Part shown: positions 34,413 through 42,991 of the stretch, in pieces
Layout: each line of letters begins with the position of its first letter
Numbering within the stretch: the stretch's first letter is position 1
Origin: Chitinimonas sp036961565
GTDB taxonomy: Bacteria > Pseudomonadota > Gammaproteobacteria > Burkholderiales > Chitinimonadaceae
NCBI RefSeq assembly: GCF_036961565.1
Contig: NZ_JBAMDD010000001.1
Span: 186,001-250,000 of the forward strand
Direction: 5' to 3'
DNA length: 64,000 bases
The notes under the pieces: generated by a model
The model's input: only the letters and a program-made list of their open reading frames with translations
Databases searched by the model: none
What the model was told of the DNA's origin: nothing
Program-made: the position numbers and the translations under genes

Positions 34413-34605
34413 GTCGCCGCAGTGTAGCGCGTGTCCGCTTGCTTGGGGGAGGGCTTGCAACTGTACTGGTACTTCGCTACCTGGCTAGCATCTGCCCGCT
34501 TATGCGGTCTAGCTGTGATAAATCGCACTGGCGCCTTGCCCTTGCTTGCAGGACAATCACCTGACAGTGCTGGACAGTTTTGTCCGGTCAAGCCGGAGCG
34601 TGCAG

Positions 34606-36036
34606 ATGCAACCCTTTATCGTGGACCATGACCTGGCGCAGCCGCTGGTTGAGCAGATAGTCGAACAGTTTATTGCCCGTATTGGCGACAAGAGTCTGCG
34701 GGCTGGTAGCCGCCTGCCTTCCATACGGGGCTTTGCGGCCGAATATCATGTCTCCAAGTTCACCGTGGTGGAGGCTTACGACAGGTTGGTGGCGCTGGGT
34801 TATGTGCAGTCGCGGCGTGGGGCGGGATTTTTTGTGGCGACCCGCATGGAGGCGCATGCCCACACGCCGATACGACGCGAACCCCCTTTGCGCCGCTGTG
34901 TGGATAGCCTGTGGCTGCTACGACAGGATGCGCTGACGGCGGACAACGGCATACTCAAGCCTGGTTGTGGCTGGCTACCGGCTGACTGGATGCCGCAGGC
35001 TGAGTTGGAAAAAGCCTTGCGCGACCTGACACGCCGGCCCAATGCTAGGCTGACCGCCTATGGCGAGCCGTTTGGCTATCGGCCCTTGCGCCAGCAACTG
35101 ACGGTACGCATGGCCGAGCTGGAGATCGAGGCTGAGCCTGAACAGATCGTACTGACCAACGGCGCCATGCAGGCGCTGGATCTGATCGCCCGCTATTTCG
35201 TGGATGAGGGCGATGCGGTGCTGGTGGATGAGCCGGGGTTCTTCAATGTATTTGCCAACCAGAAGCTCAACGGCGCACGGCTTTATGGTGTGCCGCGCAC
35301 GCCCAATGGCCCTGATGTGGCGGTACTGGAGGCCTTGCTGGCCGAACACAAGCCCAAGCTATTCATCACCAACAGTGTGTTGCACAACCCGACCGGAACC
35401 AGCCTGAACCGGGCGACGGCGTTCCGCATCCTGCAACTGGCGGAGAAATATGATCTGACCATTGTCGAGGACGACATCTACAGCGATTTCCAGACCGGCC
35501 CTGGTGAGCGCTTGGCGGCGCTGGATCAACTCAACCGGGTGATCTACATAGGCAGCTTCTCCAAGACCCTCTCGGCCAATCTGCGGGTAGGTTTTATTGC
35601 GGCGGATGCCAAGCGGGCACAGGACCTATGCGATCTGAAGCTGCTGACCGGGCTGTCTACCTCTGAGGCGGCAGAGCGGGTGATACATGCCATGCTGACC
35701 GAAGGGGCTTATCGCAAGCATATGGAGCGGGTAAAGAGCCACCTGAAGCAGGCCGCCGACCAGGTTTTGCCCAGGCTGGAGAAGCTGGGTTTCAGCTTAT
35801 GGGCGCAGCCCAGTGGCGGCATGTTCTGCTATGCCCGCCTGCCGCATGTGGAGGACACCGCGCCGTTGGCGCAGGCTGCACTGATGGAAGGCCTGATGCA
35901 GGCGCCAGGGGTATTGTTCTGCCCGCAAAGCGGCGCTACACCTTGGTTGCGCTTCAATGTTGCACACATGCAGGACCCCCGAGTTTGGGACTGGCTGGAA
36001 CGTGTGGCGGCAGGAGAGCCCGCTCGCGCGCTATAA
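34606..36036 (+). CDS. MocR-family transcriptional regulator (GntR-type HTH with aminotransferase domain)
   Basis: A 476-residue fusion of an N-terminal GntR winged helix (about residues 10-80, LPSIRGFAAEYHVSKFTVVEAYDRL) and a class I aminotransferase-like domain. The PLP lysine is K320 in SFSKTLSANLR. MocR proteins use PLP or an aminoacyl-PLP adduct as effector. An ATG at 34606 with GGAG 7 nt upstream is chosen over longer readings. No pdx, gab or taurine gene is adjacent, so its target is unclear; the divergent M15 operon and the ArgO-like exporter further on are candidates. Confidence 0.9.
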   Translation: MQPFIVDHDLAQPLVEQIVEQFIARIGDKSLRAGSRLPSIRGFAAEYHVSKFTVVEAYDRLVALGYVQSRRGAGFFVATRMEAHAHTPIRREPPLRRCVDSLWLLRQDALTADNGILKPGCGWLPADWMPQAELEKALRDLTRRPNARLTAYGEPFGYRPLRQQLTVRMAELEIEAEPEQIVLTNGAMQALDLIARYFVDEGDAVLVDEPGFFNVFANQKLNGARLYGVPRTPNGPDVAVLEALLAEHKPKLFITNSVLHNPTGTSLNRATAFRILQLAEKYDLTIVEDDIYSDFQTGPGERLAALDQLNRVIYIGSFSKTLSANLRVGFIAADAKRAQDLCDLKLLTGLSTSEAAERVIHAMLTEGAYRKHMERVKSHLKQAADQVLPRLEKLGFSLWAQPSGGMFCYARLPHVEDTAPLAQAALMEGLMQAPGVLFCPQSGATPWLRFNVAHMQDPRVWDWLERVAAGEPARAL

Positions 36037-36186
36037 TGGCTGTAGTCTATACCTCAGGCGGTGCCGAAAATCACCGTTCAGTATGCCGGGATCGACACTC
36101 GGCCTACCTCGCACGCCGCTGCGGCGAGGTGGTTCGCACCCTCTGGGGCTGCTGCCACTTTAGGTATGTCATCTTGTCAGTAGTAT

Positions 36187-36208
36187 GAACGGCGGGTTAC
36201 TCCGCCGT
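36187..36208 (+). promoter_or_regulatory. Hairpin in the leader of rluB
   Basis: AACGGCGG (36187-36194) and CCGCCGTT (36201-36208) form a perfect 8-bp stem with a 6-nt loop, ending 19 nt before the rluB ATG and just ahead of its GGAG. It may close off readthrough from the MocR gene or affect rluB translation. Low certainty. Confidence 0.4.
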
Positions 36209-36227
36209 TGTTCATTGGAGTTCCAAC

Positions 36228-37823
36228 ATGGCCCCGCCACGCAAACCTGCCCCCAAATCTGCTGCATATGACGGCGCCCCACGTAGTGGTGGACGCGGCC
36301 GTCCACCCCAGGGGGATGCTGGCCAGGGCCGCAATGCACCATCTGAGCCCGGCCGTGGCCGTAGCGCCACCGACAGCAAGCCACCACGCGGGCCGCGCAG
36401 CGCTGCCCCGGCGGGACGTTACGAAGAGGCGCCACGCGAAGGTCGTCGTGGGGCACCGGGCGAGCCGGGGCGTGGCCGCGCCGGCAGTGATGCCCAGGCG
36501 CCACGCGGACCACGTAGTGCTGCGCCGGCCGGGCGTTATGAGGAAGCCAGCCGTGAAGGCCGCCGTGGCGCGCCGGCTGAGCAGGGGCGTGGCCGTGCGG
36601 GTAGCGATGCCCAGGCGCCGCGCGGACCGCGCAGTGCTGCACCGGCAGGCCGTTACGACGAAATGCCGCGCGATGGCCGCCGCGCAGCGCCTGCAGACAG
36701 CAAGGCCCCGCGTGGTCCGCGCGGTGCGGCCCAGGCGGGGCGCAATGCAGATCAGCGTAATCCGGAAGGTCGTACCGCCACCGGTAGCCGCGTGCCTCGC
36801 AACGCGCCTGCCGCCGCAGGTGGCGACGACCTGCGCAGCCATGGTTTTGGCAGCATAGACAAGCAGCGCCACCCAGGTGCTAGCCAGCCCCAGGACGCCG
36901 AGGCGCGCCGTGAAGCCCGCAAGGCCGCTGGGCGCAAGCCACCGGTCAATATCGCCGAGCTGCCGGTGGAGCCGGCCAAGAAGCTGCGCATGCGGCACGG
37001 TAGCGAGAAGCACGAGCGCCAGGCGCTGGAGCTGCGCGAGAAGCGGGTGGAAGCACGCCATATCGGCGAGCTGCGGATACAGAAGGCGCTGGCCTTGTCG
37101 GGCGTGGGTTCGCGCCGTGATTGCGATGAATGGGTGTCGGCCGGACGGGTCAGCATCAACGGCGAGATCGTGCAGCCCGGTGCCCGTGTGGCACCTGGCG
37201 ACCGCGTGCTGTTTGATGGCAAGCCCATACTGATCAAGTGGCCCGATCGCCTGCCCCGTATCGTGCTGTACCACAAGCAGGAGGGTGAGCTGGTCAGCCG
37301 TGATGACCCGGCCGGCCGCACGACGGTGTTCGAGCGCCTGCCCAAGGTACAAAGCTCGGCCTGGATTGCCGTGGGCCGGCTGGATTTCAACACCTCGGGT
37401 CTATTGATCTTCACGACCTCGGGTGACCTGGCTAATCGCCTGATGCATCCCCGCTTCGAGGTGCAGCGCGAGTACGCCGTGCGCATCTTGGGGCAACTGA
37501 GCGACGAGCAGAAAAAAGAGCTGGTGACGGGGATCGAGCTGGAGGATGGTACCGCCCGCTTCGAAGTGCTGGAGGATCAGGGTGGCGAAGGCATGAACCA
37601 CTGGTATCGTGTCATCTTGAAGGAAGGCCGGAATCGTGAGGTGCGACGGATGTTCGAGCATTACGAACTGACGGTGTCGCGCCTGATGCGGGTCCGGTTT
37701 GGCATGCTGACGCTGCCCTCGCGGCTCAAGCGTGGCCAGTACTATGAGCTGGACGAGCCTGAGGTGCTGGCGGTGCTGAAATGGGCCGGCCTGAGCCTGA
37801 CTGGCCGGGTGCCTACCCGCTGA
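36228..37823 (+). CDS. rluB: 23S rRNA pseudouridine synthase RluB-like with long repetitive N-terminus
   Basis: A 531-residue protein. The C-terminal part (from about residue 280) is a standard RluB/RsuA-type enzyme. It has an S4 RNA-binding domain (RIQKALALSGVGSRRDCDEWV), the catalytic aspartate in GRLDFNTSGLL, and the RNREVRRMFEH motif. RluB makes pseudouridine in helix 89/90 of 23S rRNA. The first roughly 240 residues are a disordered Arg/Gly/Pro/Ala region containing near-perfect tandem units of 39 residues (117 bp), about three copies between residues 50 and 170. greB follows 7 bp downstream. Confidence 0.92.
   Translation: MAPPRKPAPKSAAYDGAPRSGGRGRPPQGDAGQGRNAPSEPGRGRSATDSKPPRGPRSAAPAGRYEEAPREGRRGAPGEPGRGRAGSDAQAPRGPRSAAPAGRYEEASREGRRGAPAEQGRGRAGSDAQAPRGPRSAAPAGRYDEMPRDGRRAAPADSKAPRGPRGAAQAGRNADQRNPEGRTATGSRVPRNAPAAAGGDDLRSHGFGSIDKQRHPGASQPQDAEARREARKAAGRKPPVNIAELPVEPAKKLRMRHGSEKHERQALELREKRVEARHIGELRIQKALALSGVGSRRDCDEWVSAGRVSINGEIVQPGARVAPGDRVLFDGKPILIKWPDRLPRIVLYHKQEGELVSRDDPAGRTTVFERLPKVQSSAWIAVGRLDFNTSGLLIFTTSGDLANRLMHPRFEVQREYAVRILGQLSDEQKKELVTGIELEDGTARFEVLEDQGGEGMNHWYRVILKEGRNREVRRMFEHYELTVSRLMRVRFGMLTLPSRLKRGQYYELDEPEVLAVLKWAGLSLTGRVPTR
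36369..36720 (+). repeat. Three tandem 117-bp coding repeats inside rluB
   Basis: Within the N-terminal extension of rluB the phrase RGPRSAAPAGRYEE recurs at a 39-residue (117-bp) interval. The following part (GRRGAP..., GRGRAGSDAQAP) is also conserved, and the third unit is partly degenerate (AGRYDEMPRDGRRAAP). The copies differ mainly at third codon positions, so the repeat has been kept at the protein level. Copy number may vary between strains. Confidence 0.8.
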
Positions 37824-37830
37824 GGCTGCC

Positions 37831-38388
37831 ATGAACAAGGCCTTTACCAGGGAGAGTGACGGCGACGAGGACGATGCGCTACCCGAGCATCTGCAACTGC
37901 CGCACTCGACCAAGAACTACATGACGCCGGGTGGCTGGAATCGGATGCGGGTGGAGCTGCATGATCTGGTCACCAAGGAGCGGCCGGCGCTGACCCAGAT
38001 GATCAACTGGGCGGCAGGCAATGGGGATAGGTCGGAGAACGGCGATTACATCTATGGCAAGAAGCGTTTGCGCGAGATAGACCGGCGCATCCGTTTTCTG
38101 ACCAAGCGCATGGAAAATGCCGAGGTGGTCGACCCGGCAATGCGAGAGGCGACTGACCAGGTGTTTTTCTCGGCCACGGTGACGGTATTGCGCGGGAACG
38201 GCGAGGAGCAGACCGTCAGTATCGTGGGCGTGGATGAGCTCGATCTGGACCGCGGCCATATCAGCTGGATATCGCCACTGGCCCGCACGCTGCTGAAAGC
38301 GCGTGAAGGTGAAACCGTCGTCTTGCGTGGCCCTGCTGGCGCCGAAGAGATAGAGATACTGGAAGTACGCTACTGCGATCTGGGTTGA
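37831..38388 (+). CDS. greB: Transcription elongation factor GreB
   Basis: A 185-residue factor that rescues backtracked RNA polymerase by stimulating transcript cleavage. The N-terminal coiled-coil domain carries the acidic tip (NGDRSENGDY) and the C-terminal FKBP-like domain is intact (ISPLARTLLKAREGETV). The GreB-type KNYMTPGGWNRMR opening of the coiled coil is present. It is 7 bp from rluB. Confidence 0.93.
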   Translation: MNKAFTRESDGDEDDALPEHLQLPHSTKNYMTPGGWNRMRVELHDLVTKERPALTQMINWAAGNGDRSENGDYIYGKKRLREIDRRIRFLTKRMENAEVVDPAMREATDQVFFSATVTVLRGNGEEQTVSIVGVDELDLDRGHISWISPLARTLLKAREGETVVLRGPAGAEEIEILEVRYCDLG

Positions 38389-38480
38389 CGGTTTCGGCAT
38401 GCCTTTGGGCGCAAGCCTGATGACCTTGGTTGCGGCCTGACTATTATGTAGTCATTCTGGGGCGTGGCGGGGGGTCTTGC

Positions 38481-39224
38481 ATGTCTGGCTTGCGTGCGTT
38501 TCTGTTGGGTTTGCTGGCGTTGTCCTGCAGCGCTGCCGACCTTGACTTGCCCATAGCCACTGGCGAGTGGCCGCCCTTTGTATCGCAGAAACTGCCGGGC
38601 CACGGGCCCGTGGCGCAGCTGGTCAGTGCAGTCTGTGCGGAGATGCAGATCAAGCCACGGTTCATCTTCACCAGTTGGCCTCTGGCCGAACGCATGGTGG
38701 AGCGTGGTCAGGTATTTGCTGCCTTTCCCTATACCATGACGCCAGATCGGCACCAGCGCTTTGATTTCAGTGCCAGCCTGTTCGACACCCGCAGTGTGCT
38801 GTTCTATGACAGGCAGCACTATGCCAGCCCGCCGGTAATCAACACCTTGGACGAGTTGCGCAGCTACCAGGTGGGTGCCATCTACGGTGAGTGGTATGTG
38901 GATGAACTGCAGCGGGCCAAGGTGCCGCTGGACATGGGCAATGCCTATGAGCAGTCGCTGGCCAAGCTGTTGGCCGGTCGGGTAGACCTGGTCCCCATGA
39001 GCGACCGCTTGGGCCGCTATTACATTGCCAACCACTTCGCCGCACAGGCTTCCCGTTTTGGTGCCATCAGCCACCTGCAGGCACCGAATCCCATTACCAA
39101 CCATCTGCTGGTGTCGCGCCAGTACAGCGGTGCCAAGGCCAGGCTGGCGGCTTTCAATGCCGCCATGGCAAGGCTGCAGCAGCGTGGTGAACTGGAGGCC
39201 CTGCTCAAGGCAGCGGGGCTGTAG
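38481..39224 (+). CDS. Periplasmic amino-acid-type solute-binding protein
   Basis: A 247-residue protein with a signal peptide (residues 1-18, ending SCSAAD) and a type 2 periplasmic-binding fold of the SBP_bac_3 group (TGEWPPFVSQ, FPYTMTPDRHQRFDFS). No ABC permease or ATPase gene is adjacent. The ATG at 38481 starts directly at the signal peptide; the upstream frame has no similarity. Confidence 0.85.
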   Translation: MSGLRAFLLGLLALSCSAADLDLPIATGEWPPFVSQKLPGHGPVAQLVSAVCAEMQIKPRFIFTSWPLAERMVERGQVFAAFPYTMTPDRHQRFDFSASLFDTRSVLFYDRQHYASPPVINTLDELRSYQVGAIYGEWYVDELQRAKVPLDMGNAYEQSLAKLLAGRVDLVPMSDRLGRYYIANHFAAQASRFGAISHLQAPNPITNHLLVSRQYSGAKARLAAFNAAMARLQQRGELEALLKAAGL

Positions 39225-39242
39225 CCTGTGCCGATTGCCTGG

Positions 39243-39872
39243 TCAGGCCAGGATACGGGCCGCCAGTGTCGCTGCAATACCCCACATGGTCAGGCCGATC
39301 AGCACGTCCAGCACGCGCCAGGCTGCCGGTTTGGCAAACAAAGGTGCTAGCTTGGCAGCGCCATAGGCCAGGCAGAAGAACCACACGAACGATGCCATGA
39401 TGGCGCCGAATCCAAACGAGACGCGTGCTGCACCGGCAGGAAACTGGCTGCCTATGCTACCCAGCAGGACCACGGTATCGAGATAGACATGGGGATTGAG
39501 CAGGCTGAAGCCCAGGGTGGTGACGATCACCTTCTGCCATTGCACCACGCCTTGGCCTTCTGCGGCTTGCAACTGGCCTGGCTGCAGGGCAGCGCGCAGC
39601 GAACGGGCGCCGTACCAGAACAGAAATGCCGCGCCCAGGCCGGCTGCCCAATTGGCCAGCGCCGGGTGCGCGTTGACCAAGGCGCCAGCGCCCAGCAGGC
39701 CGGCGGCGATCAGGATGGCGTCACAGGTGGCGCAGGTGAGTGCTGTCAGCAAGGGTGCGGCACGCTTGAGCCCCTGCCGCAGTACGAAAGCATTCTGGGC
39801 GCCGATGGCCATGATAAGGCCGGCACCGAGGACAAAGCCCTGCAGGGCGATAGGGGCTTGAAAGCTGGACAT
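39243..39872 (-). CDS. LysE/ArgO-family amino acid exporter
   Basis: A 209-residue membrane protein with six helices. The N-terminal motif LGAGLIMAIGAQNAFVLRQGL and the mid-protein LLNPHVYLDTVVLLGSIG are characteristic of LysE/ArgO exporters of lysine and arginine. It converges with the solute-binding protein gene. Substrate is assigned from family only. Confidence 0.92.
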   Translation of the reverse strand: MSSFQAPIALQGFVLGAGLIMAIGAQNAFVLRQGLKRAAPLLTALTCATCDAILIAAGLLGAGALVNAHPALANWAAGLGAAFLFWYGARSLRAALQPGQLQAAEGQGVVQWQKVIVTTLGFSLLNPHVYLDTVVLLGSIGSQFPAGAARVSFGFGAIMASFVWFFCLAYGAAKLAPLFAKPAAWRVLDVLIGLTMWGIAATLAARILA

Positions 39873-40188
39873 GGGGTAGTGACCGCAGAGTGAACAGCAG
39901 ACAGCCTAACTGCTGTCGTATCGTGCTCCAAGCACAGCCACGCTGAGCGCAGGCTTGGCTGGGTAGGTGCAATGACCAGTACAGTTGCCTGCCTCGTTGG
40001 CCTGGGGGCGGCACCGGCAATGGCCACCTTGCTGCTGCGAGGGTAGGTGCGACGATAAATTTCCTTTTTTATCATCGGCATATTGCATGATCTGATGGTG
40101 GGTTGGACTGGGTAGCAGCAAACTCGCCTGGGTGCCGGCGGTCTGACAGGGGTGGGCTCTGCTAAAATAATGCTTTGGAGGAAACACC
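39873..40188. other. Intergenic region between the exporter gene and rnm
   Basis: About 316 bp without a convincing gene. It contains an AT-richer patch near 40050-40085 with an imperfect inverted repeat (CGATAAA and TTTATCATCG). A TAAAAT hexamer at 40163-40168 and GGAGG at 40177-40181 serve the downstream gene. It probably holds both divergent promoters. Confidence 0.6.
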
Positions 40189-41043
40189 ATGCTGCCCGTT
40201 GACCTGCACGCACACTCGAATGTCTCGGACGGCATGCTGCCCCCTCGCGAGGTGGTGGCGCGCGCCCATGGCCGGGGCTGCAAGCTTTTTGCACTGACCG
40301 ACCATGACGATGTGCGCGGCCTGGCCGATGCGGCTGCCGAAGCGGCCAGCCTGGGCATGCGATTTGTGCCTGGGGTGGAGGTGTCGGTCAGCTGGCGCAA
40401 GCACACCTTGCATATCGTCGGGCTGGGGTTCGACCCTGCCCACCCGGCCTTGCTGGCCGGACTGGCCAGTGTGCGCCAGGGCCGTGATGAACGTGCCGTG
40501 CGTATGGACGAGGCGCTGGCCGCGGTTGGGGTAACCGGCGTGCTGGCGGGGGCCCGCAAGTTTGCCGACAACCCTGAGATGATAGGGCGTGCCCATTTTG
40601 CAAGGCACCTGATAGAGCGCGGCCTGGCCAAGGACATGAAAGGCGTATTCAAGAAATACCTGGCCCGTGGCAAACCTGGCTATGTCTCGCACCAATGGGC
40701 CAGCATGGAAGATGCCGTAGGCTGGATCAGGGCGGCCGGCGGGGTGGCGGTGATCGCTCACCCAGGCCGCTATGAGTTCGGCAAGCAGACCATGGGCGAG
40801 CTGATAGAGGAATTCAAGGCTGCTGGCGGGGAGGGCATAGAGGTGGTGTCGGGCAGCCATAACCCGGCAGATTTCGACCGTTTTGCCCGCCTGGCTGAGA
40901 TGCATGGCCTGCTGGCATCGGCCGGTACCGATTACCACGCCACCGGTGAGGGTGCGCGTGAGCCTGGTGTGCTGCCGGATATGCCGCCTGGCCCGGTCCC
41001 CGTCTGGTCACGCTGGGTGGATGCCGCCACGCTGGCAAACTGA
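40189..41043 (+). CDS. rnm: PHP-domain 5'-3' exoribonuclease (RNase AM / TrpH / YciV family)
   Basis: A 284-residue PHP-domain phosphoesterase. The metal-binding motifs are at the N-terminus (DLHAHSNVSDG), in LTDHDDVRGL, in PGVEVS, in IAHPGRY and in GTDYHA. The E. coli homologue matures the 5' ends of rRNAs and degrades short RNAs. The yciO homologue follows 17 bp later, an association seen widely in proteobacteria. Confidence 0.92.
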   Translation: MLPVDLHAHSNVSDGMLPPREVVARAHGRGCKLFALTDHDDVRGLADAAAEAASLGMRFVPGVEVSVSWRKHTLHIVGLGFDPAHPALLAGLASVRQGRDERAVRMDEALAAVGVTGVLAGARKFADNPEMIGRAHFARHLIERGLAKDMKGVFKKYLARGKPGYVSHQWASMEDAVGWIRAAGGVAVIAHPGRYEFGKQTMGELIEEFKAAGGEGIEVVSGSHNPADFDRFARLAEMHGLLASAGTDYHATGEGAREPGVLPDMPPGPVPVWSRWVDAATLAN

Positions 41044-41060
41044 AGGCAGATCAAGCACCC

Positions 41061-41681
41061 ATGTCTCAATTCTTCGCCATCCATCCCGACAACCCCCAGC
41101 CCCGCCTGATCAAGCAGGCGGTGGAGATCATCCGCTGTGGTGGCCTGGTCGTCTATCCCACGGATTCCTGCTATGCCCTGGGCTGCCATCTGGGTGACAA
41201 GGATGCGCTGGAGCGCATACGCCGGATACGCCAGGTTGATGAGAAGCACCACTTTACCTTGATGTGCCGAGACCTGTCGGAACTGGGCGCCTATGCCAAG
41301 GTGGACAACCGCCAGTTTCGTTACCTCAAGAGCGCCATGCCTGGCCCCTATACGGTGATATTGCAAGCCACCCGCGAGGTGCCGAAGCGCGTGATGCAGG
41401 CCAAGCGTGCCACCATCGGTTTGCGGGTGCCGCAGCATCCGGTAGCGTTGGCCTTGCTGGAAGAACTGGGCGAGCCCTTGCTGACATCCACCTTGCTGCT
41501 GCCCGGTGATGAGTGGCCGCCCACTGAGGGCTGGGAAATACGCGAGCGGCTGGAGCATGAAGTCGAACTGGTGATCGATGGTGGCCATTGCGGCACCAAC
41601 CCCACGACGGTGATAGACCTGCTGGAAGACCCGGTCCTGATACGGCGGGGGGCGGGCGACGCCAGCGTATTCGGCCTGTAA
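41061..41681 (+). CDS. yciO: YciO-type Sua5/YrdC domain protein
   Basis: A 206-residue protein of the Sua5/YrdC/YciO fold with GGLVVYPTDSCYALGC and the motif MPGPYTVILQA. YciO proteins resemble the threonylcarbamoyl-AMP synthases but usually cannot replace TsaC. The stop TAA overlaps the next ATG (TAATG), so the downstream membrane protease-like gene is coupled. Confidence 0.92.
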   Translation: MSQFFAIHPDNPQPRLIKQAVEIIRCGGLVVYPTDSCYALGCHLGDKDALERIRRIRQVDEKHHFTLMCRDLSELGAYAKVDNRQFRYLKSAMPGPYTVILQATREVPKRVMQAKRATIGLRVPQHPVALALLEELGEPLLTSTLLLPGDEWPPTEGWEIRERLEHEVELVIDGGHCGTNPTTVIDLLEDPVLIRRGAGDASVFGL

Positions 41682-42229
41682 TGATGGCAGCCAGCTTGGC
41701 CGGTATGGCACAGATGCTGGATGCCGGCTTGCAGCGCCTGGCGGGCAAGGGCTTTGTTTACTTCGTCCTGGCGGTTTATAGCCTCAGCTTGCTGGCCAAG
41801 ATCGCGATAGGCGTACTGCTGCTGCAGGCGGCGCAGGCAGTAGGGCAACCTGTCCCGCTCTATCTGGGCGACACGCAGCGCAGCCTGCTGCACCTGTTTG
41901 TATTCAGCGTCTGCCTGGCGCCCTGGCTGGAAACCCTGCTGCACCAGTCGCTACCGCTATGGCTGGCAAGTCGTTTTACCAGCCGCCCCCTATGGCCTGT
42001 ATTGTTCAGTGCCAGTGTATTCGGCCTACTGCATTACCACCGTTTCCTGGCTGCTGTGGTCAATGCAGCGGTGGTGGGTGTATTCCTGGCGGCTGCCTAC
42101 TGGTATCGTGCGCGCCATTCCAGAATCGGGGCCTTGCTGGCTGTGACGGCGGTGCATGCCCTGCATAATGGGCTGGCCTGGCTGGTGACGGCGGCTCAGC
42201 GATATGGCTGGGGAATAGGTCAACTTTAG
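41681..42229 (+). CDS. CPBP-family intramembrane protease-like protein
   Basis: A 182-residue membrane protein with about five helices. It shows the three CPBP/Abi motifs in modified form: APWLETLLHQ in place of the usual EExxxR, then FGLLHYH, then VHALHNG. The second glutamate and the arginine of motif 1 are missing (T and Q), while the histidines remain. CPBP members process membrane proteins such as prenylated proteins or bacteriocin-related substrates. The start overlaps the yciO stop. Confidence 0.8.
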   Translation: MMAASLAGMAQMLDAGLQRLAGKGFVYFVLAVYSLSLLAKIAIGVLLLQAAQAVGQPVPLYLGDTQRSLLHLFVFSVCLAPWLETLLHQSLPLWLASRFTSRPLWPVLFSASVFGLLHYHRFLAAVVNAAVVGVFLAAAYWYRARHSRIGALLAVTAVHALHNGLAWLVTAAQRYGWGIGQL

Positions 42230-42248
42230 TTTAACCAACTGGTATCAC

Positions 42249-42917
42249 ATGCAACAACTACTTGAAATACTGACGCTTTATGCCCTGCCGGTCATTTTTG
42301 CGCTGACCATTCCAGAAGCGGCACAGGCCATGGTGGCAGACTACCTGGGTGATCGTAGTGCCCGTGCCAATGGCAGGCTGACACTCAACCCTACGCCGCA
42401 CATCGATCCAATTGGAACAATAGCGTTGCCGCTGGGCATGATCGCACTGACAACAATGTCGGGCGGTGCAGTGCCGCCCCTGTTGCTAGGCTGGGCCAAG
42501 CCCTTGCCCATAGACTACGGGCAACTGCGCAATCCAAAATGGGCCATGCGCTGGTTGGCTGCTGCGATTCCAGCTGCCAACCTGGCCATGGCGCTGTTCT
42601 GGGCTATCCTGCTCAAGCTGGCCTTGCTTAATCCCGAGAGCTATTTCGCCGAGCCTTTGCGGAAAATGGCCGAGATCGGGGTGGTGATGAACGTGGCCTT
42701 TGGCATTCTGATGCTGATTCCCATACTGCCGTTTCCCGGTGGCCGCATTGTATTCAGCTTGCTACCTGACAAGCAGGCATTCACCTACGCCAAGCACGAG
42801 CCCTATGGCAACTGGATCGTACTAGCCCTGTTTTTCAGCGGTATCCTGAAAACCATACTTGGGCCTTTGATCGGTATCGTGGTGGGTTTGATTGCGGTGG
42901 TGCTCAATCTAGCGTGA
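42249..42917 (+). CDS. Site-2 protease (M50) homologue lacking the catalytic residues
   Basis: A 222-residue polytopic membrane protein that aligns with the compact M50 site-2 proteases. It shares VADYLGDRSAR...GRLTLNPTPHIDPIGT, GWAKPLPID and NPKWAMRWLAAAIPAANL. The zinc motif HEAAH is replaced by P22-E-A-A-Q26, so both histidines are gone. The second motif, normally LDGG, reads F-P163-G-G, losing the aspartate. It is therefore predicted to be a pseudo-protease. The frame is intact and the conserved membrane core is kept, so it is probably still expressed. trpS converges with a shared terminator. Confidence 0.85.
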   Translation: MQQLLEILTLYALPVIFALTIPEAAQAMVADYLGDRSARANGRLTLNPTPHIDPIGTIALPLGMIALTTMSGGAVPPLLLGWAKPLPIDYGQLRNPKWAMRWLAAAIPAANLAMALFWAILLKLALLNPESYFAEPLRKMAEIGVVMNVAFGILMLIPILPFPGGRIVFSLLPDKQAFTYAKHEPYGNWIVLALFFSGILKTILGPLIGIVVGLIAVVLNLA

Positions 42918-42940
42918 TGATCTTTCGGTGTACCCAATAA

Positions 42941-42972
42941 AAACGCCCTGCAAGCCAAGCTTGCAGGGCGTT
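42941..42972. terminator. Bidirectional terminator between the M50 homologue and trpS
   Basis: AACGCCCTGCAAG (42942-42954) and CTTGCAGGGCGTT (42960-42972) form a perfect stem that can extend one more pair. An A-run to the left serves trpS on the minus strand. Confidence 0.85.
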
Positions 42973-42991
42973 GTCACATCAGGATTGCGTC

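Noticed and set aside
36369..36720. Regular repeats that might suggest a CRISPR array
   Set aside because: The 117-bp period is in frame, encodes protein repeats, and there are no unique spacers.
36177..37352. Minus-strand frames opposite rluB
   Set aside because: The repeats that make them look repetitive are explained by the RluB N-terminal units.
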